Positions 11,930 to 23,600 of a DNA stretch of 64,000 bases are shown one piece after another. The DNA lies in NCBI RefSeq assembly GCF_048771995.1, contig NC_133027.1, forward strand, positions 9,978,001 through 10,042,000, in the 5' to 3' direction. Made by a program: the position numbers and the translations under genes. Within the stretch, counting starts at the first letter, position 1; every line of letters begins with the position of its first letter. Below the pieces are notes generated by a model. That model was not told where the DNA came from, ran no database searches, and was given only the letters and a program-made list of their open reading frames with translations. The DNA is from Taeniopygia guttata. Lineage: Eukaryota > Chordata > Aves > Passeriformes > Estrildidae.

Positions 11930-14900
11930 GGGATGGACAGGCAGCAGACTGCAGCAATGGAAAGAAGCAGGCAAAACATTCACCCCTGGGAAGCCAATGC
12001 TGATGACTGGCAGCTGGAGGGAAGCAGCAGTACTTTATAAGAAACAAACCCCAAGAGCAAAATCTGGGGAAAGATCTGGGGAAATTCCTTCCAAAAGCAA
12101 GGCCTTGTGCTGGAGGACACATCTGGATCCCATTTGTTGTCCATTGTCTCTGGAGAAGCATCAGATTGTTTGAAAGCTCCCGGTGACCCACCCAGCCTGT
12201 GAGACACAAGGGCTGGATCTGGCTGTGTTTTCATAGACTAAAGTCTGGGATGTGACCAGGGGTGAAATTCCCTTGGAGGAAGGAGTTCAGAGAGACCTAT
12301 GTGTCTTGTATTTGGCTTTAGGAGAAGCTCAGCAGGAAGTGAGGGGCAGTTTGGCCACATCTGCCCCCAGTATGGCACTTTGGCAACAGCGGGGGGTGGG
12401 GATGATTTTAAGGCTTTGTGCTTAATGATGCAGGTTTTATATCAAGTTGATTTTCTTGCTTTACTGGTGGCTGTGCCTGTTCCTCCCTTACACCCCCCAG
12501 CCAGTCTAAGCCAAAACCACCCCCACAAAATGCTAAGATAGTGTTGTGGACAGTGTGGATCCTCCCTTGGAGAGGATGGTCATTATCTCAGGGGCAACAT
12601 GGGTCCCAGGACACTGGCTTAAGAAAAGCCAGATAATGGAACTTAAAATAACCCTGGAGTAATTGCTTCTCTGTGTAGTAACAAAGAGACAATTGTTGAA
12701 GTGACCTCCTAATAATCAAAGTGCTTTTAGGAATTAATTAGCTATTGCTGATGCCATTTGTGACTGACTACATCTGCCTGGGATGTTGCCAGAGCCATCA
12801 GCCAAAGTTTTTGTCTCTGAATTTTATTTTCTATAGCCTCTTACAAGCTAGAGCAAGTATAGTGCTTTACATGTATTCTTTCCTTTGCAAGATTTATGAT
12901 ATGGGCTAGATATCTTCATTTCTGCTTAAAGCCATAGAAAACATCTCTGTGGCTCCTGACACGTCATGAGCATGAATCCAGGTATTCCCTACAGGGGATG
13001 CAGGGCAAGGAGACACATCCTTGTGGACAAGCCCAGCTGATGGACTGTTAGCTCTGTTTTCCTCCTGCCCCAGGAGAAATGTGCTCCTCTGCTGTCCTGC
13101 CTGAGGGAATGCTGGAAAATGAAAACTGAATTTGTTTGCCAGTCCCACCTCTTCTGAGAAAACACTCCTGGAGGGAGCAATATCCCACAAAGCATTTCCA
13201 TGGGTCACACTTTGCAAAGCCCATTGAACTGCACAGTAATTGGGGTCCCAGGGTGAAAACATGAATATGTTTCTTCTGCACAGTTCATTGCATTGCATAG
13301 CAGAGTTATGCTGAGATGAATATAGTTTAATTTTTGAGGGGGCTTCTGCATATGTACAGCAAAATGCAGGTCCTAACAGCTACAGCTTCTTTGTGTTAGG
13401 AACCAACACAGCTTAAATAAATTATAACATTTTTCCACCCATACCCCATCTGCAGAAAAAATATATGTAATTAACCCTTCCCCATTATGCCCTGTGTTTA
13501 TCTGTTTGCACTCACCTTGGATAATGAAAAAGTTATATTCACTTTGTGCTCAGTTACACAACTTGAGTCTTGAGTTTTACTCTGGGTTTCCAGCAAGCCC
13601 TGAGCTCAGCAGGGCAAGGTCCTGCCTGCTCCAGGAGGCAGCTCCTGCTTCCCAACCAGGTTTGATCTCAAGACAAAGCCAGGTTCTTAAAATGCAGTAT
13701 AAAAGTACCTCTAGGGGTATCCATCTTCAGCACAAAAGCATTTTATCTGATTTCCAAAATGGCAGGGTGATGGATATGTTTTGAATACAGTGATGAATAA
13801 TTCGGTTTTCATGTATTTGCCTGACTCATCCTGATTTCAGCCTGAAAGCTGCCTTCCTTTCTAATCACTACTGCTTCAATAAGAAAGCCATGGCCCTGGG
13901 GAGAATCCCCTGTCCCAGGGCAGTTACTGCAGCCCGAGAGAAGTGTCCCCAGTGTCCCCAGTGCCGTTCAGCAGGTGGCTCTGGTGGGTGCTGTATTGTG
14001 GATGCCTGGGGTACAGACACAGGGACAGATGGACACAGGAACCAGGAGGCCTCTACTGCAGAGGGCAGGACTTGTTCCCTTTTATCATTTCTGCCCTCTC
14101 CCTTGCTCCAGAGCTGCATCTGTCTAAGACCAGAGCTGTTTGATCTCATTCTCCTGCCCCAAAAGGAGCTTTTCTGTTGCCAGTGTTGGAAGGTGGCTCT
14201 GGGTGGGCAGGGGCTGCATGCAGCTGTCCACTGCAGCACAGCGAAACAACTCCCTGGGCAGACCGACCCCATCCCTCGGTCCCAGCTCTTTGTCCTGCCC
14301 AGCCGCAGGGCGGGGAGAGGCTGATGCTGCCGAGTTCTTCATCACCTGACTGCCACTGACACCTGCCAGCCCCGCCGTCCCTGCGATGTCACCTCCCTGT
14401 CCCTCAGCTCCCAGGACCCTCTCACCTGCCTTGGGCACAGCAGACATGGGAACTTGTCTGACCTTAGGGGACACCTTACTGCTCTCTACAATGATCTCTC
14501 AATGATCTTAGAGGTATTTTCCTACCTAAATGATTCTGTGATTTTAAGGAAGCCAATGTTAAGCTGAGGTTTCAGCCTACACCTCTGCAATGCCTTCCCC
14601 ACCATTCCCATCTGTGCCAATGTCTATTCCAAATTCCCCAATCCCTGTCCTTTGCCAATATTCAGGATTCCTGAGTAAAGTATTTTGGTGCTGTCTGAGG
14701 GGTATTTTGCATTGTAAATCTGAGGAATGCTACTTTTAGGGAAAACTAAACTAAATGAGAGGGAAAAACAGGCAGGGGGTTGCTGGGTGGGTTGGCAGTA
14801 CAGTCCTCAGGGCAGGAGGAGCAGGAATGCTTCATTCAAGGGGAAGTGAGGTGAGAGGACCCGTTGGGAAGCTGATGAAGACTGAAGGGGATTTTTAAGG

Positions 14901-15863
14901 ACCATTTCTGCTTCCACAGTGGCCTGGAGTCCAGGCAGCTCCATGGGGATAAAAAGCCAACATAAACTTCTTTACCCATGGTCATGCGTGTGCCTGGTGC
15001 ATGAGAATCCTGGTAACCTGCAGCAGGATCTGGTCTGAGCTTTTTGTCTTTCTCCAAAGGACTCAGCTCTGCAGGTTTTGGGGATCCCAGGGACCCTGAT
15101 ACCTGGGATAGCTTGCAGCACCACCTAGGTGTGCTCAAATACATCCACACTCCTCTGTCCTTTCTTGCTGGGCATGAAGCATGGCTCCTGCCTGCAGTGT
15201 GGACTGGGAGCCATCCAGGGACAACAAAAGGGTGGCTCAGCTGGTACAATTTACAGAGCAGCCCTTCAGCCAGAATGAAACCCTCCATATTTTCTGCAGC
15301 CTCTGCACACTTAATATAGATTGTAAAAGTATAGGTAAGAGGGACTACCTGGCCTAGAAACAAAGATTATTGGCATCATTTGGTCCTCCTGCTTCCTCTT
15401 CAGTGAGATGAGATGATTTCCTTTTATTTACAAATATGAATGAACTAAGATGCACAACAGCTCAGACAGGCTGAAGTCTCATTAATTCAATTTTAAACAG
15501 GGTGGGATGTGAGTGGAAAACTGAGCATTAAGAGCCCTGAAGTAAGGCCACAGCAAAGGGAGAAGGACAGCAGATTCAATACCCTGAGAGATCCTGGGCA
15601 CAGGATCTCTAATTCAGGAGCTGTGATGCTCCTTGTGCCATGGTCTGTACCTTCTGCTGGAAATCTGTGTGCATTCTGGTGCCATCTCTTCAAAGGAATC
15701 ATGACCTGTTGATGACGTTTGGCAACCACAGACTGAGCAGTAAAAAAAAGGCTGAACTGTTGCTCTACTTTGTTAATGACACAGTTATGCTGTGGGAAAA
15801 ACATATTGTGAACTGAAGAACAGGCCCAGAATGTACAAACAGAAAGGAAATCAATTACTGCTA

Positions 15864-15905
<42 letters not shown>

Positions 15906-16620
15906 CTGTCATTTCAAAAATTCTGGGCACACATCTTTGCTGTTTGGGTGTTGTTCATGTCTGGATTATACATAGGTAATTCAGACGGACAAGCCAAGAC
16001 TTGTATGTACAGTAATTCTCTTTCAAGCTACTTCTCATTTTCCCTGTTCTCAGCTCCACTGTTGCCTTTCATGACTGCATGGAAACCAGGGCATAGTCCA
16101 TTAAATTAAACAATAACAACTGATGACCAAGCTTTAGAAGGAAAAGATGATCATTTATCTGCCAGACACTCAAGCCATAGGGTTCACTGTCTCTGAGGAC
16201 AAACATGACACGGTATCTTGATTCTAAAGACAGATGGGCTATTTCACTAGCCATTAATCTCACTGCTAGTTCACAAACCTAAGACCACCCATTTATTGTA
16301 TGACTGTTGGTGTGTATCCTTTTTTAGCAAAAGCACTCCTTCATGAGGAATGAGTCATACATAAAGACCCTGACAGTAGCCAACTGACTAATCAATAAAT
16401 GGGAAAGTGCAAGATGTAGATCCCCCTGCACTGCTAGACTGAGTCATCCTGATGCTGGATTTATCACAGCCTAGACAAAGTTTCTAATAAGAGCACCAAC
16501 TGTAAAAAGTAAGGGTTTTCTATTGCCTTCAACTAAGTCAGCTGAAGCTCTCAGAAGTGACTGACTGAAAAGGTTACACATAGTGGCCTGCATTAGGAAA
16601 GGTACCTAGGCAGACCAAGA
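11930..16620. other. Intergenic stretch without a recognisable gene
   Basis: No exon series or RNA gene is recognisable. Segments near 13.9-14.5 kb and 14.8-15.3 kb are moderately GC-rich and carry open frames on both strands, but these lack domain resemblance and splice structure. A 37-base A run lies at 15867-15903. Confidence 0.5.
15867..15903 (+). repeat. Poly(A) run, 37 nt
   Basis: An uninterrupted run of A follows 'actgctaagc'. Bird CR1 elements do not end in poly(A), so this is either a plain mononucleotide repeat or the tail of an otherwise unrecognised retrocopy. I could not recognise any source transcript upstream. Confidence 0.9.
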
Positions 16621-16624
16621 GATG

Positions 16625-17150
16625 TCAGTGTCACTGTAGACTTGACATCTGTGAGGGCACACTTGGAATGTTGCATTCAATTTTCTGACCCCTTCCCGGT
16701 TCAAAAGGAAAGCAGAGGAACTGGAGAGAGTTCAGCAAAGAGCTCTCAAGACACAGGTCCAGAGCACTTTGCCTACATGACAAAGCTTCTTGAGCTGGGC
16801 TTGTTGAGTTCGGCAAAAATAAAGAGGCAACATAACAGAAACATACAGCTCCACAAAAGAGTTCAAAAAGGATAGAACCAACCACTTTGGCAGTAGAAGA
16901 TGATACAGGGAAGGGCAACAGCCACAAACGGCAGCTTGAGATGTTCAGATTCAACTTCAGCAAAATTTCTTTATCCAGAGAGCAATGCAGAGAGATGGTG
17001 GTCTCTCTATCTTCAGTGTTTTCCAAAACATGAAGAGATAGGCACAGGTAAATAACCTTACATGATAATAGTCCTGCTTCAAGACGGAAGCTGGACAAGA
17101 GACATCCAGAGGTCAGTTCCAACCCACACTGGAATGGTCTGTGATTCCCA
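16625..17150 (+). repeat. Old, diverged CR1 LINE 3' end, forward
   Basis: The order of recognisable pieces matches a CR1 3' end. There is 'ctggagagagttcagcaaag', then the 'cttcttgagctgggcttgtt' segment, 'acagggaagggcaacagcca', a 'ttcaacttcagcaaaatttc' piece, and finally 'gaggtcagttccaacccaca' and 'tggtctgtgattccca'. Divergence is clearly higher than in the other copies, so it is among the oldest in the window. Confidence 0.65.
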
Positions 17151-20000
17151 GAGCTGACTGTATTTATTTCATCCCCTAAGTGTAAATGACCTAGAGAGCA
17201 AGTTAACACTCCTGAGAGAGCCCAGTGAGGTCTTTTTCATTTCCTATGTCCCAGCAGAGAGCAGGAGAGACTAAACACCAAAACCTCTGCACTAGCTGAG
17301 AACTGTTCAGATAAACCCACTCAGTCTAAGTCAGTGAACTGTGTTTCTTGAACAGAGAAAAATTTAAAGTCATCTTGAATTCTACTCTGTCCCACCCAAT
17401 TGTAAATTTGTCCTTAACCACAAATTATGGCAATCACTTGAACTTGGGCTTATGAGCATGCCTGACTAGAAAATCACCAAAGGAGGATTTTCTGCCCTCT
17501 CTCACACACTGGATTTTCCTTTACTGTCCCTAGGTGTAGTTCATCTCTGATGCTTCTGAGGAAGTCAGGAAAAAGCCCAGAATACATTCAGATTTGTGCA
17601 CCAAGGTAAAGCTCCCAACAGGTTGTTGCAGGTTGCCAGCTGAAGGATGGGTTTCAATGATACCCAGGGTCTAGAGGTGAAGCAGAGATCTTATGATTAT
17701 CTTGAGGTCAATGCTGATAATCCATTTTTCCTCTGAGCCCATGAAGAAAGGATCTCAGTACAGGTCACAGGGATCTGGAGCTTTGGAAACAGACAGGACC
17801 AATAAGATCTTGTAGGGATAACCTGTACAAGCTGCAGGTACAGTGCTCTGTCCACTGTCACACTGTCACTGTGCTGCAGGAATAAATGGTAAGGATGCAT
17901 TGCCTCTTCCTGGCACTTTTGTTGTAAATATCTCAGGAAGGGAAGGAGAAAGATATTCCAATTTACATATCCTGGGGCTGCATAGATAAGCAATCATTTT
18001 GAAAAATGAGTGTACGCACATATAAACACCCACACATGTTGTTAAACCTTCTGACCAAGGAGAGATAAGCCTGATGCTGATTGTTTATGATCATGTAGTA
18101 AAATTTCTATGGAATTGTTTTTCTTGGATGAAAAACAGAAAGACACATTAACTCACATCATTGTAATGCCCATTTTATTGTAATTATCTTTCAATTCTCT
18201 GAGCTTTCAGCATCTTGTTTTGGCATTATAACCACCTGCAAATCCTAGGCAACATAAATAAAAGAGAACATCTTGTAACAATAATATCTATAGAAAATGA
18301 GATTGGTGCAGAGTATGATAATTGCAGCTTTCCAGTTCCCTTATATCCATACAAAAACCAATAACATATAAAGGCTATCTATTCAAAGTGCTAAGTCTTT
18401 TCATATTCTTTATTAGAGCACAGACCCATGTGATAGGCTTCATAAATAGGTAAGAAAAAAATTGTTTCAAAAAAATTATAATCAGAGAAATTGTATTATT
18501 CTAATTTTAGGTAAGTATCTGAGATGCAACTCCTTTAAGAAGTTTTCCTGACATCAGACGAAGAGCCTGGGGCAGTGGGATAAAGGTAACCTAGAGCTCT
18601 TAACTTCATCAGTCCTTTTGAGAACATCCCCTCCTTTAAGAGACTCATCCAAGAATTGTATATTGTCAAGGGATTCAGGAGGAAAAATTGTTCCCTCATT
18701 GGACTTTGTTGGCAACTCCAGTAAAAATCAGTGGAAGGAAATCCTCCTAACACTGTTTAAGCTAAGGATTTGGATGAGTGGCATCTGGCCTATCATTATC
18801 ATACCTAACCCTTGGAAAAACAGACTGTTGGTGCTTCCCTCTAGCTGCTGGTATCACCACACAGAGGAGCAGGAGGGGTGACATTGAAGAATGAGATTGT
18901 AATCAGATACACAACTCTGAGATGGGCTGGAAGAGGCCTGGAGGATCAAGTAACCTGTGTTCTAGGATCACATCAGGTTAGGTAAAAGGTAGCAGGATTG
19001 TATCAAGTTCTATAGAAGAATGATGACAGAAAGTTAACTTTTGGTATTTTAACAAGGCATTTTAGGGACTAACTCCTAGACCTTTTTAGTCTATAACAGA
19101 TATCCTGGAACCTTCTGGAAAAATGTGAAGAAAACAGCTCACAATACCTCTCCTTCCCCTAGAGCAGGAAAAAAACAGTAGTGCCTCAGGATAATGGGAA
19201 CCAACAGTGACTTCAGTGTACAGTAGTGCCTCAGGATAATGGGAACCAACAGTGACTTCAGTGTGTTAGGGGTGGGTGAGAGTACAGCCTGTGATTTTTG
19301 TGCTGTGCCTTTAGGATCATAGAAATTGATGGAAATGGCTGTGGTAGAAAATGTAAGGGAACTGAAACCTCACCACCTTTCTGCACACTGTTCCAACACT
19401 CCACTGCCTTCATGGGGCACATTTCCCCTAAGCCCAGCCTGAACATCTCATGCCACAGCTTGTGACCACTGCTCTGAGTTGCCATTATAAAGAAGGGCCC
19501 AAGTGTCTTCACAACTCCACTTTGAACAGCAGGGCTCAACTCTAGATACATGATTTCAGGTGTTGAGTCCAAAGAGACAGGCTGTTTCCTCGCTCTGCTG
19601 GTCACACTTCTCCTAATGTAGCCCAGTATGTGGTTTCTTTCATTCCTAGTCAGAGTATCTTGCTGGCACATATGCAGGGTTTTCTGGTTGGTTTTTTTTC
19701 CTCACTTTGTCACAAAATAGGTTTTTTTTTCTTCAGGGGATCACAGGACGTGCAAGGGTGAATGCTGGTACTTGATTGAAGCTGCTTGCATCTTTATCAT
19801 GAATGGATGGATGCCAGATGACAAGTGCATTCTCAACTGAGTAAACTGACAGAGCTTTAAAGCACTTCTTGTCTCATGCCATAGGGTTTTCTGTGGGGCA
19901 TGTGGGATGGTTTCTGAGACAGAGAAAGGACTGTTGTGACTGTGCACCTGGAACTGGAAGAAGCATAATCTTCCCAGGATGAATACCTGAGTGAAAAAGG
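17151..20000. other. Intergenic stretch downstream of the transporter gene
   Basis: No gene is recognised. The part at about 19340-19680 weakly resembles an antisense CR1 middle segment ('taatgtagcccagtatgtgg' near its end), but too weakly to call firmly. A 45-bp tandem duplication lies at 19175-19264. Confidence 0.4.
19175..19264. repeat. Tandem duplication, 45 bp x 2
   Basis: A 45-base unit starting acagtagtgcctcaggataa occurs twice head to tail at 19175-19219 and 19220-19264 with no mismatch. It lies about 1.2 kb beyond the stop codon of the minus-strand transporter and probably outside its transcript. Confidence 0.95.
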
Positions 20001-20001
20001 G

Positions 20002-20038
20002 TTTATTTCTTGTGGCCATGGTGAGCCCTTGCTTTATT
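20002..20038 (-). terminator. Candidate polyadenylation signals of the transporter gene
   Basis: On the minus strand AATAAA occurs at 20007-20002 and again at 20038-20033, about 410-450 bases beyond the stop codon at 20451-20449. These are the nearest canonical signals I see and would give a 3' untranslated region of roughly 450 nt. The hexamer is common in AT-rich DNA, so use is inferred. Confidence 0.4.
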
Positions 20039-20448
20039 GATTTGCGAAGCTCTGCAGTCACAGTGGGCATAACAAGGTGTAAGTAATCAAAGGCATTGCC
20101 AGGAATGGCTATGGGACTCAGCCTGCTATATAAATAATATTTCATTGTCTATCTGCATGAAATAAGAGATAAGATCCTGAGAAACAGCCATTTTTGGGAT
20201 CAAAAATATGAAAGCACATCTTCCTTTGGAATCTCTATGTAATGCCAAGGCAAAGCTGAAAAGAAGAAAAACATGTCCCCAGAATTTTAAGGAAACATGA
20301 GGAATCATAGCTGTAGTCCATCTCACTTGGATACTTACTGTCACTCACATTCTACTCATTGCTCTTTACAGAAGAATATTTTCCGAGCCTTGAAAACCAA
20401 GGGGAAAACCATGAGGTGCAGGCAGCCACGTGAAGGAAGGATGTTATC

Positions 20449-20682
20449 TCAGTTTGCATCCCCGGTAGTTGGAGCAACTTCCAGCAACAGCTGGAGGTGT
20501 AAAGTGACTCTCTGTAAGAAGCGAGGGTGGTACTTAAAGTGAACCAGTGGGAAATAAAAAATGATGCCACTGAAAATGAACAGGACGATGTAGAGGATCT
20601 CTATTTGGGGTTGATCAATGATGGGAGCTAACACCAGGTACACAGCTGCCATCAGCACAATTATGGGGATGATAATTGGGAC
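20449..20682 (-). CDS. Transporter last coding exon (helices 11-12, C-terminus)
   Basis: The exon follows acceptor TTTCACAG and encodes residues 408-484 and the TGA at 20451-20449. [20 protein letters not shown] is helix 11 and [18 protein letters not shown] is helix 12. A basic cytosolic tail ends [13 protein letters not shown]. Human b0,+AT ends LMEVVPPEEDPE, so the Val-Pro-Pro motif is altered. No intron interrupts the two helices and tail. Confidence 0.92.
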   Translation of the reverse strand, partial: VPIIIPIIVLMAAVYLVLAPIIDQPQIEILYIVLFIFSGIIFYFPLVHFKYHPRFLQRVTLHLQLLLEVAPTTGDAN

Positions 20683-23600
20683 CTGTGAAAGCAAAACATC
20701 AGCATAAAGACTCATGCAATTCTGGGCCGCTGTGTCTGGACAACCCTGGAACTTGTGCAGAAGGCTTTTTAGATGAAACCATGAAACCTTTCTGCAACCT
20801 GAGGTATTACCTAGAAATAATACAAATTAATCCAGACATCCTGTTTCCCAGCCTACCCCACTCCAAACCTGAATATCCCTGCAAGAGCTACACCACCATA
20901 TCACACCTTAACCCCTAGTGTTTCCTGCCCTCCTAGACCTGAAGATGCAAACTACTGGGTTTAGTGCCAGGTCTGCTCTTGCATCTAAAAGCCAAGCTGT
21001 AGACAAAACACAGAACAATTGTATCCAAATCAACTGTACCTTAGCACCCTTGCACAAAAAGTTTTATCCATGTGTTGACAGACAGGTGGACAGGCAATCT
21101 CAGCGGCAGTTTCTGTAAGCCTGGTCAGAAAGCATTTAAACTTCAATTTGAAGCCACCCGTCCTCAAAGGAGGGTGGCTTGTGCATTCATTCGTAATCCT
21201 CAGTCACTGAGGAAGCACTGAAGATCAGCTCACTCATGGCATCAGGAGAAGAACACATGACTCTTGATTTCCCTCCTTTTATCTGTTTTGTGGGGAACAA
21301 ACCTGTCCCTATGTCATCTCAAAGAACTTGGGGCACTCCACCTAAATTATTTTTCCCTCTGCAAGGTTCTTACACCTGGGCTACCCTCCAAGGAGTGTGC
21401 TCAAAATCTGCATAAACAGGTGATTGCAATGTTGATCAGAATCATCCTTCATTTACCACTTAAATCTTTTAGAAAAAAAAAAAGGATATGGTAGACATAT
21501 TTTCATAGTGAGGAGGTAGGTAGGGCATTATTAGCTTATCAAGACAGAGAATTCAACCTTGACTTATGCCTGTATGTTCACACTGTCTCACCCCTTGTTG
21601 GCTTTGCTGACACAAAACTTGACATTAAAAAAGGAAGGACAACCACATTGAATCTGTAAGCCACCAGTGCTCACTCTTTTCTCTAAATGTTCTCTTAGTC
21701 TTTTGAGCAATATAGGAAAATATTTGAGGGTTTTATGTTATTACTTTACCTTGTAAGATCTTGGCAGTTCTGGTTTCTTGATTTTTAAATACAGGAGCCC
21801 AGAAATAGTCATTCCATAGAAAAGCCATGCCATAAAACTCGAAGAAAAGAAAAAAAAAAAAAAAAGACAGCATTAAACTTGGGGTGAGATCATCCAGGAA
21901 TGTCAGTCCTATCTTGCAGATCCCAGATGTTCAAATCTCCTATTAAAAAGGTGAATATTGATATAAATTTAGTAGTTCTTTCATTAATTTTCTTTCTAGC
22001 ACAAACAATGAGAACTTTTGAATTATCTGAACATTACTTATTCAATGGGGATGAATCACATTCAGTTAAGTCTCTAGTGACAGGAGCATTCATGCATTGC
22101 AAAGGTGCTGGTTCCCAATCTCTTTCTTTTCTTTCTTCCTGCCTCCTCTCCCTAGTATTGGTTAGAAAGCAATAGCCCAGGCTCAAAAAGATCATGCAAG
22201 AAAATAGTTATAAACAATGTAAAACCCAGGGGCACAGGGGATGCAAAGAGAAACCCTACACACACATACCTGAAAAAGTTCACGATGGTGGTGAAGCTTC
22301 CTGATATTATCATTATTAAAGACATCGCAGACGTAAACAGTAGAGCAGGGGAGGGTGTGAGGCGTCGCACATGAACCATGGACAGAATGTCTGGCTGAAA
22401 AACAAAGCAAAGCCCTGTATCATCATTTCATGCACTCAGAGGTCCTTACTCATCCCCCTCAGCTGCTGGTGGGAGCTTTGCCTGCAGCCAGAGCCACTCA
22501 TAATCAGCAGATAAGTGTCATATAAAAACAGGCCAACTCCAAGGAGTGTAAATACAGGAAACTCCTTCAAGGGTACTTTTATTGTGTCTCAATGGTTTCA
22601 TATCAAATAGGCTCAGTTTGAGCAGGCAAAACAAGGTTTTCAAACTACTGATGTGACAGAATGAGTCAACTTAGAGCTTTCCTGACCACCATCAGGACCT
22701 TTGCCACAAGCCTCTGCCCTCTGTCTGCCCTCTGTCACGTCTCTCTGGGACTTGACTTCTCTTGGGATAACTGGAAAATGAGACAAGGATTACTCCTGAA
22801 ACATTTACGTAAATACAAATTAAACCAGGATTTCCTTCAGGATTAGTAGCCTTTTTATTGTTTGTTTCATTGGAAAAGTTTATGATAAAGGCTGCTTTTA
22901 CAATTTTATTTTATTTTATTTTATTTTATTTTATTTTATTTTATTTTATTTTATTTTATTTTATTTTAATTTTTAATTCACAACGAAAATATCATGCAAG
23001 GACCTTTGCTAGAGATGAATGTCTGAGAAATGGCATAAGCATTAAACTCATAGTCTGGTACAGTCAGATTCAGACCATCTGTGCACTTCTCAGCACAAAC
23101 CTTGCCATGATAGAGCAGGCACTATCCTCAGAGACAGAAGTTGAGGAACCAGTAACTACCAAAACCAGCAACCACCAGTCCAGTCATTTCCACCAACCTG
23201 GTCGTTCATATGCATAAAAGATTCCCTGCTATGAACCAGGAGTGGAGCTGGTGTGGAATCATAGATTGATAGAATGATTTGGGTTGGAAAGGACCTTAAA
23301 GATCGTCTAATTTCAATGCCCTGCTGTAGGGAGGGGACAGCTTTCACTAGACCAGGCTGCTCAGAGCCCCATCAAGCCTGGCCTCAAACTTCCAGAGACT
23401 GAGCATCCACAACCTCTCTGTGCAACCTATTTCAGTACCTTCACACCTGAGGACTGAAATGCCAGATGTTGTGGGTGGGAAGGACCAAAAAAAGCAGAGA
23501 GATTCAGGAGGAACACAAGAGGCCTGCTCAAAACAGAGAACAAATGCACTTCAGCCTTTTTCTCCTCTTCGTGGTGCAGTGTGGTTAAGTGTGTGTGGAG

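Noticed and set aside
11592-12209. 205-codon open frame on the minus strand
   Set aside because: Its C-terminal third is CR1 3' sequence (LRELGLFNLEKRRFQGDF), which is the noncoding-like tail of a LINE, and the rest is unrecognised.
13868-14474. Overlapping 60-144 codon frames on both strands
   Set aside because: The stretch is moderately GC-rich with open frames in several phases at once, no splice structure and no motif.
15493-15930. 145-codon frame with poly-Phe
   Set aside because: The Phe run is the poly(A) tract read on the minus strand, and nothing else in it looks coding.
16631-17209. 192-codon open frame on the minus strand
   Set aside because: It is antisense to a diverged forward CR1 copy and has no protein family resemblance.
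18618-20145. Minus-strand frames downstream of the transporter as possible extra exons
   Set aside because: The transporter already ends normally at 20449, and these frames show no resemblance to SLC7 or other families.
22858-23217. 119-codon frame with repeating FYFIL units
   Set aside because: It is the ATTTT microsatellite read in frame.
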